From: Alteromonas antoniana
GTDB taxonomy: Bacteria; Pseudomonadota; Gammaproteobacteria; Enterobacterales; Alteromonadaceae
Direction of reading: 5' to 3'
DNA: 64,000 bases
Assembly: GCF_019249295.1 (NCBI RefSeq)
Contig: NZ_JAESDH010000005.1
Coordinates: forward strand, 62,001 to 126,000
Position 1 is the stretch's first letter. The number at the start of each line of letters is the position of its first letter. The translations under genes were made by a program, and so were the position numbers. Below, piece after piece: positions 55,553 through 64,000 of this stretch. Below the pieces are notes generated by a model. That model did no database searches. It was not told the DNA's origin and saw only the letters and a program-made list of their open reading frames with translations.

Positions 55553-56680
55553 ATGAAAGTGTGCGCTATCGGCCTGCGCGGGATCCCCAATGTAATGGGA
55601 GGAATTGAGTCCCATTGTCAGCAACTTTATCCCAGAATGGTGAAAGCAGGAGACAAGGTGACGGTCATTGCCCGTTCTCCCTATGTTGAAAAAAAGCACG
55701 ATAGTTTCGAGGGAGTAGAAGTCCTTGCCTTGTGGACTATTCGTCACAAACTTATCGAAACGTTTTTACACACCTTTCTGGCGTTGTTGTACGCCAGATT
55801 TGTCGTAAAGCCCGACGTGTTACATATCCATGCTATTGGTCCGGCGTTGTTCACGCCGCTGGCCAAACTACTGGGAATGAAAGTGGTGGTGACGCATCAC
55901 GGTGCGGATTATGATCGCCAGAAATGGAATCGATTTGCAAAACGATTACTGCGAACCGGTGAGTCCATGGCAGTGCGCTTCGCGGACCACGTTGTGGTAG
56001 TGGGAAGCACGCTAACAGAAAAACTACGCCACAAATACGCCAGCCACAAAGATAAAATCTCCTACGTGCCGAATGGCACGCTGACTAATTTCGATGACAC
56101 GTTGGCCGCCGATGCCTTGCCTGGCGATCTGGAAATAGTACCTGACAATTACATAGTAACGGTGGGGCGTCTTGTACCGGAAAAAGGCTTTCATGATCTC
56201 GTCGCCGCCTATGAACAGAGCCGTTCTCCATTGAAATTGGTCATTGTTGGTAATGCCGACCATGAAGATGATTATTCCCGCAACCTCCTTCGGCATCGCA
56301 GTGATAATGTCATCTTTGCTGGCCGGCGACAGGGCGATGAGTTAAATGCGCTGTACAAGTTTGCCCGCGTTTTTGTGTTGCCTTCCTATCATGAGGGATT
56401 ACCGATTGTGGCGTTAGAAGCCATTAGCGCAGGTACCGACGTGATTTTAAGTAATATTACGCCGAATGCGGATATCGGGTTACCTGAAGACTGCTACTTT
56501 CCGGTGGGTGACACCGATGCCCTGGCCAACAAGTTTAACAACCTTAACGAGCTAAGCCTGGGGATAAACAAAACGGCTTTTCTTTCGAAATTTAACTGGG
56601 ACAGCATTGCCAAAGAGACAAGCCAGGTTCTTACCAGTGTGACGAAGAAAAACCGATCGGAACAGGCGTCTCACTTATGA
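55553..56680 (+). CDS. Glycosyltransferase family 4
   Basis: 375 residues from ATG 55553 (AGGGAGA upstream; the longer frame from 55394 overlaps the previous gene and is rejected). N-terminal VCAIGLRGIPNVMGGIESHC, then HHGADYDRQKW, and in the donor domain TVGRLVPEKGFHDLVAAYEQ and VLPSYHEGLPIVALEAISAG. The first motif is typical of GT4 enzymes in exopolysaccharide loci. Overlaps the next gene by 4 bases. Confidence 0.92.
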   Translation: MKVCAIGLRGIPNVMGGIESHCQQLYPRMVKAGDKVTVIARSPYVEKKHDSFEGVEVLALWTIRHKLIETFLHTFLALLYARFVVKPDVLHIHAIGPALFTPLAKLLGMKVVVTHHGADYDRQKWNRFAKRLLRTGESMAVRFADHVVVVGSTLTEKLRHKYASHKDKISYVPNGTLTNFDDTLAADALPGDLEIVPDNYIVTVGRLVPEKGFHDLVAAYEQSRSPLKLVIVGNADHEDDYSRNLLRHRSDNVIFAGRRQGDELNALYKFARVFVLPSYHEGLPIVALEAISAGTDVILSNITPNADIGLPEDCYFPVGDTDALANKFNNLNELSLGINKTAFLSKFNWDSIAKETSQVLTSVTKKNRSEQASHL

Positions 56681-57660
56681 GCAGTAAAAAGCGGCTTTTC
56701 CTTTACCCATTCACCCATAGCAATGGTTTTATCGCAAGGACAAAACAGGTGTTCTCCCGCCTGGGCTTTGACATAAAGCCATTTAAAAGCTTATATCACC
56801 CGCGCAATCTATTGTCCCGCGAAGAGAACTGGGTTGTGCTTAACTGGTATGAAGACCAGCCGTTCAGGAAAGGTCTCAGTGGTATCAGACGTGTTGTGTT
56901 TATTGCGTCATTTTTTGTGACACTGTGGGTGATGCGGCTGTTTAGTAAAAATATCATTTGGGTTCGTCACAATTATCGCCCTCATAACAGCGACGCAGAT
57001 ATCGACCTGTATCGCTCAATCGTCAGGTTGATGCGTAGCGTCGCAGACAGGGTAGTAACGCTTGAACGCACCGAACTGCTGGGGACATCGGTGACCAAGC
57101 ATCCTTTGTATAAAGAGGATGCAGTCATTATTGACCTGCAAAAGGAAATGCAGATCAGAACCAAGCAGTTTGATTATTTGTATTTCGGCAGTATCAAACC
57201 TTACAAGCGATTAGATGCGCTGCTTGATGCATGGCCCGAATCTAAAAAACTGACGATACGGGGTTTTTGCTCTGACAGCACCTATACCCAAAAGCTGCTG
57301 GATATTATCAAACAGCGGGATATAGATGTCGACTGGGAAAACCGCTTCCTCAGTGATGAGGAACTTGAAGCGGCGGTGGCGAATTCACGGTATGTTATTT
57401 TGCCTCACGATGATCACGCGATGATTTCTTCCGGCACGTTTTATATGGCAGTAAGCCTTGGCGCAAATATCCTGTGTTTTGACTCGGCCTTTGCGAGAAA
57501 CAAAGCGGAGCGTTTTGATTTTGTGCAGGTTATTACGCCGGAGGCGTTGCCTGAGCAGCTTGAGTCGCTGCGATACATGCCGTCAGACCAGGTAATGACT
57601 GAGGCGCTGGCGCATTACAGCGATAAGGCTGTCACCGAAGCATGGCGGCATGTGTTGTAA
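56677..57660 (+). CDS. Glycosyltransferase-like protein, GT-B fold
   Basis: 327 residues without an obvious specific family. An internal hydrophobic helix (RRVVFIASFFVTLWVMRLF, about 69-87) suggests membrane association. The second half has YLYFGSIKPYKRLDALLDAW, like the donor-domain strand of GT-B enzymes, and VILPHDDHAMISSGTFYMAV. Position within the glycosyltransferase operon (ATGA overlap with the previous gene) supports the call; the specific sugar is unknown. Confidence 0.75.
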   Translation: MSSKKRLFLYPFTHSNGFIARTKQVFSRLGFDIKPFKSLYHPRNLLSREENWVVLNWYEDQPFRKGLSGIRRVVFIASFFVTLWVMRLFSKNIIWVRHNYRPHNSDADIDLYRSIVRLMRSVADRVVTLERTELLGTSVTKHPLYKEDAVIIDLQKEMQIRTKQFDYLYFGSIKPYKRLDALLDAWPESKKLTIRGFCSDSTYTQKLLDIIKQRDIDVDWENRFLSDEELEAAVANSRYVILPHDDHAMISSGTFYMAVSLGANILCFDSAFARNKAERFDFVQVITPEALPEQLESLRYMPSDQVMTEALAHYSDKAVTEAWRHVL

Positions 57661-57907
57661 ATGCTAATTGGATAACACTACTGACATCGGCGATATCCAC
57701 TGGTGTCTATAAAACAGCGCCGGTGGTTATTCGCATCTTTCCTACAGATAAAGCGCGGCGACGTCGTCTATAGCCATTACCGCCCTCTGTTTCTTCATTT
57801 TGCGTCAATTGCCGGTAATAGTGCTGCTCGATGGAAGACTCAATCCAGGCCCGAGCCTGCGATATCGCCGGGATGACTGTTAGAAACTTAAGCAAACGCC
57901 AGCTGCC

Positions 57908-58702
57908 TCACGCAGCATGAGAGTCTATGCTGGCAGTCTTCACCGCATCGTAAATACGCTGGTCGACGTCACAGAGGTTGCGGATACACTGCATTAGCTG
58001 CGGATCATCCACGATATCATGGTAAACCTGTTTATTGGGAGTGGCGTTGCGGTTGCCTATTGCGATGCGCACATCGAACCGGGCGTTAAAATCCTGCTCC
58101 CATTTTTCCATGTTATCCAGCGTGCCACACACCGAAAATCGCCGTAAGTTCTCCACCGCAGCGTCAACTACACTGGCTTTTCTTTCGGCAATAGCATTGG
58201 CATCTGTGATACCTGAAAAATACCGGGCATACGTCATACCGGATGTCAGAGCGGCGTCTGAGTTGAGATACACGCTGATATCACTGTCATGCTTCTGCCA
58301 CTGTGACGACTTATACCGGTTATACACATATTCAGAGATAAACCGGTCTACCGGATCTCTTAGCACCGTGACAAAGTGCCAGTGTTTGTAATATTTACCC
58401 ACAACATCCGGACGAGCGATACAATGTCCGTTGGTATAAACCATATGCGGACTCTCAAGGTGACTGATTAGCTGTGATTCACGGGCGCGCATCATATCAA
58501 TCCCCAGAAGCTGCTCACTTACCTGGCTGGCTTTAAGGTCGATATAGGCAGCAAAACGCGTCGCTTTGAAGAAAGCAGGGTATACCGCGCTAAAAATCGC
58601 TTTGGAAAGCGACACGCCAGCACATTTTGGGACGTGACAGAAAAAAATCTTCGGGTATCTGGCGAGATATTTTTCTGATTGACGCTTCAGGATTTCTTGC
58701 AT
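57908..58702 (-). CDS. Sulfotransferase family protein (type 2)
   Basis: 264 residues from ATG 58702, preceded by GGAG. PAPS-binding: 5'-phosphosulfate loop FCHVPKCAGVSLSKAIF and 3'-phosphate site VTVLRDPVDRFISEY. This is the Sulfotransfer_2 group, which modifies carbohydrates. It is on the opposite strand to its neighbours and divergent from the GT2 gene, so it is separately expressed. It probably adds sulfate to a sugar of the polymer; the acceptor is unknown. Confidence 0.85.
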   Translation of the reverse strand: MQEILKRQSEKYLARYPKIFFCHVPKCAGVSLSKAIFSAVYPAFFKATRFAAYIDLKASQVSEQLLGIDMMRARESQLISHLESPHMVYTNGHCIARPDVVGKYYKHWHFVTVLRDPVDRFISEYVYNRYKSSQWQKHDSDISVYLNSDAALTSGMTYARYFSGITDANAIAERKASVVDAAVENLRRFSVCGTLDNMEKWEQDFNARFDVRIAIGNRNATPNKQVYHDIVDDPQLMQCIRNLCDVDQRIYDAVKTASIDSHAA

Positions 58703-58813
58703 GATTCTTGCTCCGGTAATGGTATCACTCACGTCAGTAAGTTTATTCAGCGTAAATGGGAAAGATGCTCTGTTTTCGGACCCGGCTTACTGTCACCATC
58801 AAAGAGGATCATT

Positions 58814-59710
58814 ATGAGCTTTACCGTCAGTGTTGTGATTACCACATTTAACCGACCCAAAGAACTCATTGAAGCGCTGGATGGCGTATATACCCAAATC
58901 TCACAGCCCAAAGAAGTCATCGTCGTGAACGATGCATCATCCTTGCCATATGATGACGTGAAGCAAAGATTTTCCGAGCACGACAACTTCCAGTATATCT
59001 ATCTGGAAACCTCGAGCGGTGCTAACAAAGCAAGAAACGTAGGAGTAGAGCAGGCAACCGGCGATATCATCGCCTTTCTTGATGATGACGACATCTGGAT
59101 GCCGGGTTATCTGCTAGAGCACACTACGGCTTATGAGCAGGGCGCTGACGCCGTAGTCAGCGGCTATCAGAACCTGGGCAAAGAAGACGAGGTGTATGTG
59201 CAGTCGTCTGACGTGGTAGATGCTGGTGTACTTAGAACCGGTAACCAGTATTGCGGCATGAGTGGCTTTAGTATGAAGCGTGAGCTGGCGTTGCAGGAGC
59301 GATTCGACGAATCGTTACCGAACGGTCAGGACTGGGATATGTACGTCAGACTGCTGCAAAATGGCTACAGTCTTCGCAACATTCCAAAAGCCATTTTCTA
59401 CTATCGATTCCAGAATATGGACGGCATCGGCGCGAAAGTCGCCAAAATGACGCCTGAAGAGGCTATCGTCCGGCTACGCTCCGCAGATAAACATAGAGCG
59501 TTTTTAGGCGACGAGTTCTATCGGCGACGGGTCGCGGCGCAACTGCTGGTGTACCTGCCACTCAAACGTCAGAAATTGAAATGGCTGATGGCGTCAGTGC
59601 AACGGGCAGGGGTCATCGTTACCGTTCAGCATATTTATGGTGTCGCCATAAAAAAGTTCAAAACAAGACAACTCGAGCAAGCTAGAGCGCAGCGGAGACG
59701 TGCTGCGTGA
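58814..59710 (+). CDS. Glycosyltransferase family 2
   Basis: 298 residues from ATG 58814 (AGAGGAT upstream). GT-A fold with VSVVITTFNRPKELIEALDG, the nucleotide site EVIVVNDASSL, GANKARNVGVEQATGDIIAF and the metal-binding LDDDDIW. Acts at the inner face of the membrane, adding one sugar. Overlaps the following sulfotransferase gene by 4 bases (GTGA). Confidence 0.93.
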   Translation: MSFTVSVVITTFNRPKELIEALDGVYTQISQPKEVIVVNDASSLPYDDVKQRFSEHDNFQYIYLETSSGANKARNVGVEQATGDIIAFLDDDDIWMPGYLLEHTTAYEQGADAVVSGYQNLGKEDEVYVQSSDVVDAGVLRTGNQYCGMSGFSMKRELALQERFDESLPNGQDWDMYVRLLQNGYSLRNIPKAIFYYRFQNMDGIGAKVAKMTPEEAIVRLRSADKHRAFLGDEFYRRRVAAQLLVYLPLKRQKLKWLMASVQRAGVIVTVQHIYGVAIKKFKTRQLEQARAQRRRAA

Positions 59711-60504
59711 CGGTTGGGGTATACGAGGATCAGTTCGATAGCCGACACGATTTCTCGCACAATCGACGTGCTACCAAAACGCTGATCATTGCCTCTACGG
59801 TGCGATCTGGCAGTCATATGCTGGGACACGCGCTCCATGCTACCGGGGCTTTCGGTTATCCCCTGGAGTACGCTCAGCCAAAAAACTTGTCTGTGTGGAA
59901 ACAAAAGCTGGGGGTGAATACTACACCGCAGGCTATGGAAAAGCTGTTGGCCAGGCGTTCGTCTGAGAATGGCGTTTTCGGGATTAAAGTGCACTACCGC
60001 CATCTCGACACATTGGGCGGACTGTCCGGACTGCTTCAATGCTTCCCCGACCCACACTTCGTGTTACTCACCCGCGACGACATCATGGCTCAGGCGGTCT
60101 CGCTGGCCATTGCCAGGCAAACCGGAAACTGGATAAGCGGACAAAACGAGTCTGATGTTGAGCCCGAGTACTGCTTTTCTGACATTGATGACAGCTTGCG
60201 CCGGGTCATTCTGGCCAATGCGTCCTGGCAGTATTTACTGGCAGCAAACGGCCTGCCCACACTGCCACTGCGATTTAGTGACGTGAAAAATAATACCCGT
60301 CAGACCATTACCGACATTGCCGGGTTCATGGATGTTGAGCTGGATGAGTCCAGGATCCCATCAACCCCAGTGACTAAGAAACAGAGTAAGTCGTTGAATC
60401 AATCATGGATTGCGCGGTTTCAAAAAGAAGCCGGGCAAGGCGATGAGCTTTTACGGTATCACACCGAAAAATTAACCTACCGCCTGAAGCGAAAGTTCAG
60501 GTAA
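59707..60504 (+). CDS. Stf0-type sulfotransferase
   Basis: 265 residues, GTG start within the previous stop. Stf0 features: PAPS loop ASTVRSGSHMLGHAL, then GVFGIKVHYRH, LLTRDDIMAQAVSLAIARQT and WQYLLAANGLPTLPLRFSDV. The prototype Stf0 of mycobacteria sulfates trehalose at O2. Coupled to a glycosyltransferase here, it most likely sulfates a sugar of the repeat unit. Unrelated in detail to the type 2 sulfotransferase at 57.9 kb, so two different sulfations are possible. Confidence 0.88.
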   Translation: MTVGVYEDQFDSRHDFSHNRRATKTLIIASTVRSGSHMLGHALHATGAFGYPLEYAQPKNLSVWKQKLGVNTTPQAMEKLLARRSSENGVFGIKVHYRHLDTLGGLSGLLQCFPDPHFVLLTRDDIMAQAVSLAIARQTGNWISGQNESDVEPEYCFSDIDDSLRRVILANASWQYLLAANGLPTLPLRFSDVKNNTRQTITDIAGFMDVELDESRIPSTPVTKKQSKSLNQSWIARFQKEAGQGDELLRYHTEKLTYRLKRKFR

Positions 60505-60565
60505 GCAATTTGTGGTGGCACATGCTGTGTCAGCCTTAGCAACAACATAAAGAAGGAAATCAATT

Positions 60566-61372
60566 GTGCTTTATCACTTGGCTGAAAACGTTGTTCGAAA
60601 GCAGGAAAAACAACGTGTTTACTGGTGGGAACCGAAAAACAAAAAGCCCAATATCGGCGATCACGTTGCTTATGATTTGGTGAACCGGGTGTTAGCACAA
60701 AAGGGCAAACTCATTAGCGACAAGCTCGACAGCAGCAAAAAACTGGTAAGCGTAGGGTCAGTTCTGCATTTTGCCAATACCGGCGATGCAATCTGGGGAA
60801 CCGGATTAAACAAAAAAATTGATGATGATAAAAACCGCTTTCGCTCCCTCGATGTGCGCGCGGTAAGGGGACCGAAGACCAAAGCGTATCTGAACAATCG
60901 CGGAATTGACGTACCCGATGTATTTGGCGATCCCGCCATTTTATTGCCTTTCTTCTACCCGAAAGCGCTGATGGAGGGGCAAGTGCAAAAGCGGCCATAT
61001 ATCGTTATCAATCACATGAACGATGAAATGGCGCAATACAAGGGGCACGAGTCAGAGCTGGTCACACCGATGCAGTACCCGGGTTCCTTTATTGAAGCGA
61101 TTGTAAACAGTGAGTTTGTTATTTCCAGCAGTCTTCATGGCGTCATCATCGCTGAAGCTTACGGTGTCCCAGCTGTTTTTCTGGACTCTAACAGCGGTGA
61201 GTCTATGTTCAAATACGAGGATTACTTTGGTGGGACCAACCGTAGCTCTGTCCCTAAAGTCACCTCTGTCGATGAAGGCTTAAGTGTTGTCCGCCAGACA
61301 CCGCCGGACCTTTCCGCGCAGGCAGTGCGTTTGTACCAGGCATTCCCGTTTGATTTATGGGGCACGAAGTAA
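60566..61372 (+). CDS. Polysaccharide pyruvyl transferase family protein
   Basis: 268 residues; GTG start 60566 with AAGGAA. Motifs: NIGDHVAYDLVNRVLAQ, SVLHFANTGDAIWGTGLNKK, DVRAVRGPKTKAYLNNRGID, FGDPAILLPFFYP and SSSLHGVIIAEAYGVPAVFL. The family adds pyruvate ketals from PEP to sugars of exopolysaccharides (e.g. ExoV/GumL), giving acidic groups. Members of the family also occur as other transferases, so the substrate is inferred. Confidence 0.88.
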   Translation: MLYHLAENVVRKQEKQRVYWWEPKNKKPNIGDHVAYDLVNRVLAQKGKLISDKLDSSKKLVSVGSVLHFANTGDAIWGTGLNKKIDDDKNRFRSLDVRAVRGPKTKAYLNNRGIDVPDVFGDPAILLPFFYPKALMEGQVQKRPYIVINHMNDEMAQYKGHESELVTPMQYPGSFIEAIVNSEFVISSSLHGVIIAEAYGVPAVFLDSNSGESMFKYEDYFGGTNRSSVPKVTSVDEGLSVVRQTPPDLSAQAVRLYQAFPFDLWGTK

Positions 61373-61510
61373 GCTTGCGGGGCGAATATTTTTATCGTTG
61401 AACCAGTCAGCAATAGTGCGTGATTGGTGTTATTCAGCGAGTAAGCAAAAGCGAAGACGCGCCCTGCGTGTTCGCGCTAACTTTTTAGTAGCCCGGTACA
61501 CAAAGTATGA

Positions 61511-62980
61511 TCAGGTTTTTGCTTTTCCCTCAGGCGGTTTCATTTTCGGCGTCACCCGCAGTTCACGAAGCACGGTAAACGTGTGCTTGCGAAAACATAC
61601 CAGCAGAATGGCACTGTAAATCAGCGCTCCCATGGCGACCAGGACGGCAAGTTCAGCAATGATTGTGGATAAGCCGAATAAATCTGTACGTTCGCTATAC
61701 AAGACGGCGCCATACATCACCAGGCCCGCCAGAGAGAACCGCCAGGTATTTGCAATGGCCTCGCGCAAGGAAATACCAATGTGCTTTTTCACCACGGCAA
61801 ATTTCATTAACAGCGTGATGTAGCCAGAGAGTACGATACCGATGACCACCGCCGTCAGACCCCAGTAAACTAACATCAAGGGAAGCGCCAGGTTTACCAC
61901 CAGATTAATCATGTTCAGCGTAAATGCCTGATTAGGCTTTCCCTGAGAAATGAGCAGATTAGGAAGGTAGTAGGCCATGACCTGCGTGGGAGCGAGCAGA
62001 GCGAGAATAGACAGAAGATGCGCTGACGGCTCCCATTTTTCGCCGAACACCAGTTCAATAAAGGGATGTGCGACCGCACCAACGCCGAAGTAGACGGGGA
62101 CTACAAATAAAGCCGTCATACCGGTTATTCTCGAAAATGCATGATTCAACCGTAATGTTTCGACTCTCGACAAACCTGCCAGCGCAATGCGGTTAAGTGG
62201 CTGAAACGTCAGATTGTTAATAACGGAAAATCCCTGGCGGGCAACCGAGGCATAGGCAAACGTCGACGCACCAAGAAAAAAGGCAATAACGATATTAGAG
62301 GCTTTGGTAGAGAAAAAATTAACAAACGAGGTCGCGATGAGTGGTTTGGCAAAAACAATGATTTCCGGAAGATCCGAGCGGTCAGTCACCCACACCGGCC
62401 TAAAAGAGGACTGTACCCACGTCAGCACGGTCGACACCACAGCCTGCACCACTTTGCCGAAGATAATTGCCCAGGCACCAAAACCCTGTAATGCCGTGAC
62501 AACTGAAACAATGCCGCCGGCCAGTACGCCAGCCATATCATATGCGGCCAGTGCTTTGTTGCGAAAGTCCCGTTCAAGCCTGGCTTTGTGTACCAGCCGG
62601 AACCCATTGGCAATCGGAATAATTGATAATGCAGCGATAAGCTGTGCTGCCAACTCTGAGTAGGTATACCAGGCAACCGGGACAGCGATAGCGAAAATAA
62701 AGATAGCGATTGCGACGGACACGCCCATCAATACCCAGAACGACAGGCTGGCAAACTGATCATCCCACTTTTCCCGCTGGATCAGATTCTGGCTGATACC
62801 CACTGTCACAAACAGGTTACAGAATTCTACAACCATCAGGCAGATGGCTACCAGACCGAATTCTTCGACGCCGAGGATCCGCGCCATGATGGCGTAAACT
62901 ACAAAGTTTATTACCTGTGCGAACCCGTTTGCCGAAAGGTTAAAAAACGCACCGGTAATAGACTTGTTTTTTAGAGACAT
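61511..62980 (-). CDS. Oligosaccharide flippase (Wzx-like, MATE/MOP superfamily)
   Basis: 489 residues, about 13-14 membrane helices, starting SITGAFFNLSANGFAQVINF VVYAIMARILGVEEFGLVA, the polysaccharide exporter (Polysacc_synt_3) type. Moves the undecaprenyl-linked repeat unit to the periplasmic face for polymerisation. Last residues form a charged cytoplasmic tail. On the opposite strand to the glycosyltransferases; AAGGAC lies 11 bases before the ATG. Confidence 0.92.
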   Translation of the reverse strand: MSLKNKSITGAFFNLSANGFAQVINFVVYAIMARILGVEEFGLVAICLMVVEFCNLFVTVGISQNLIQREKWDDQFASLSFWVLMGVSVAIAIFIFAIAVPVAWYTYSELAAQLIAALSIIPIANGFRLVHKARLERDFRNKALAAYDMAGVLAGGIVSVVTALQGFGAWAIIFGKVVQAVVSTVLTWVQSSFRPVWVTDRSDLPEIIVFAKPLIATSFVNFFSTKASNIVIAFFLGASTFAYASVARQGFSVINNLTFQPLNRIALAGLSRVETLRLNHAFSRITGMTALFVVPVYFGVGAVAHPFIELVFGEKWEPSAHLLSILALLAPTQVMAYYLPNLLISQGKPNQAFTLNMINLVVNLALPLMLVYWGLTAVVIGIVLSGYITLLMKFAVVKKHIGISLREAIANTWRFSLAGLVMYGAVLYSERTDLFGLSTIIAELAVLVAMGALIYSAILLVCFRKHTFTVLRELRVTPKMKPPEGKAKT

Positions 62981-63284
62981 ACTGCAACTGTCCTTGTGTG
63001 AAAACGCAAAAGTCTGTAAGCAGATTCTGCGTCAATGTCGCCGTGGTTAGTAGCGAAAAACACCACTATCTGTTCTTTGTTAGTGCAAGAAAAGTTCGCA
63101 CACTGTTATTGATGCCCTGACGAACGACATTGCGGTTTGCTCATCTGGCATTGGTAGCTAAGCAAGTTTATTGCCACAGTGATACATCCGCTGTAGCGAG
63201 AAATCGTTCGTCAGGCCAGGCAATGCCCTTAGGATTGTAATAACGCCAGATAGCCACTGCTGGCAAGGCGTGGCTCGAAGACCA
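62981..63284. other. Intergenic region with long-spaced inverted repeat
   Basis: 304 bases. CCTGACGAACGA (63116-63127) and TCGTTCGTCAGG (63204-63215) form perfect 12-bp arms separated by 76 bases. No gene or T-run terminator is seen. Confidence 0.5.
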
Positions 63285-64000
63285 TTATTCAGGCAACAAA
63301 CCGTATAAAAACTGACTACCATCTTCCGAATACCGGGTGAAGTTATCTATGACAAATTCGTTGGTGGCCGGTAAATAAGCTCTGTCATCCTGATGATAGA
63401 GTTCATGGGCAAGTTCATCGTCAAATGATGCTTCGCACACATATGGCTGCGTGAGATTCCCTTCGATTTTGGCTTCGCCAAGTTTCAGATTATAAAACAC
63501 GTTATTGATAAACAACGATCCAGGAAACGCTTCGGGATCATATACATTGTAACCCACCATGTTGTTCGATTTCTCTGTTATGACGACGTTATTGGTGGCG
63601 TTGATCCAGAACGAGTCGTCCTCTTTAAAGCGTGACGCGGTAATGCCGTTGCGCTCAACAGTGATAAAGTTATGAAAAATGTTTACCTTGCCCATTGGGC
63701 CCGCAATCAAACCGCCAAGCTTCACAGCTGCCCATTGTTTACCGCGTTCATCACCCAGGTTATGGATATAATTGTTAAAGATAAAACTGGGACCCAGTCG
63801 CGACGGAACGGCGCTGATACCGGTGTAGGTATTGGAAATATCATTATTGTAAACCAGCACGTTATGCTGGCCGCCATCGATTTCTATCGCGTCATCGTTG
63901 GCGTACGCAAGCGTGTTATTGTAAATTGCTGAGTGGCGCACAAATCCACCCAGGGTTTCGCCGTTTTTGCGGCCCTCGATCACATCATTAAACCGATGCT
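63285..64000 (-). CDS. Right-handed parallel beta-helix protein (5' end outside window)
   Basis: At least 238 residues; the frame stays open to the window edge (HRFNDVIEGRKN precedes the first internal start codon), so the start is missing. Repeated short rungs with asparagine ladders: YNNTLAYANDDAIEIDGGQH, LVYNNDISNTYTGI, FIFNNYIHNL and FINNVFYNLK. This is the parallel beta-helix fold of polysaccharide lyases, epimerases and glycan hydrolases. In an exopolysaccharide locus such a protein commonly trims or modifies the polymer; the catalytic type is not visible. Confidence 0.85.
   Translation of the reverse strand, partial: HRFNDVIEGRKNGETLGGFVRHSAIYNNTLAYANDDAIEIDGGQHNVLVYNNDISNTYTGISAVPSRLGPSFIFNNYIHNLGDERGKQWAAVKLGGLIAGPMGKVNIFHNFITVERNGITASRFKEDDSFWINATNNVVITEKSNNMVGYNVYDPEAFPGSLFINNVFYNLKLGEAKIEGNLTQPYVCEASFDDELAHELYHQDDRAYLPATNEFVIDNFTRYSEDGSQFLYGLLPE

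Overview
The window reads as a chromosomal segment of a marine gammaproteobacterium of the order Alteromonadales, probably Alteromonadaceae (Alteromonas/Salinimonas-like). This is inferred from gene content and order: mlaDCB-ibaG-murA, degS-degQ-zapG-zapE, metK divergent from tkt-epd-pgk-fba, ppx-ppk beside a pst operon with oversized PstC/PstA, and PEP-CTERM proteins together with a Vibrio vps-type exopolysaccharide locus. No tRNA, rRNA, CRISPR array, prophage or intact insertion sequence was seen.

Region 1 (1-9.3 kb) is core envelope and housekeeping. It holds the end of the Mla phospholipid-transport operon with the BolA-like ibaG and murA, the periplasmic proteases DegS and DegQ with the division-linked ZapG and ZapE, and a YeeN-type YebC/TACO1 protein. 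Region 2 (9.4-18.4 kb) is more accessory. It holds one of two related small STAS-like proteins (the other follows degS), a DUF4168 protein, the RNase P RNA gene rnpB, a PEP-CTERM surface protein, a DUF945 protein, an O-antigen-ligase-like protein overlapping a VpsP-family protein, an exonuclease-racemase pair and a small outer-membrane protein.

Region 3 (18.6-27.3 kb) holds metK with a plausible MetJ operator, the tkt-epd-pgk-fba operon (with a class I aldolase) and a membrane diguanylate cyclase with a good sigma70 promoter. Region 4 (27.3-42.1 kb) centres on phosphate. It has a PEP-CTERM-like protein, ppx, ppk (with a near-canonical Pho box upstream), a GcvR-like ACT protein, pstC-pstA-pstB-phoU (with a 22-bp-period repeat resembling tandem Pho boxes, no pstS), a PiT transporter, UspE and a two-cysteine OxyR.

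Region 5 (42.1-44.4 kb) is a compact ECF sigma / membrane anti-sigma-like / secreted coiled-coil operon preceded by an ECF-type promoter. Region 6 (44.9-64 kb) is an exopolysaccharide locus. It contains a lasso-B2-like transglutaminase-fold protein, a WcaJ/VpsL-type initiating transferase, an outer-membrane barrel, a Wza-type export protein, a BY-kinase with a PHP phosphatase, four glycosyltransferases, a polymerase-like protein, two unrelated sulfotransferases, a pyruvyltransferase, a flippase and a beta-helix protein cut by the window edge. Together these suggest a Wzx/Wzy-dependent, probably anionic (sulfated and pyruvylated) polysaccharide. The most novel-looking pieces are the ECF module, the decorated polysaccharide locus and the solitary B2-like gene with a small Cys-rich reading frame upstream.
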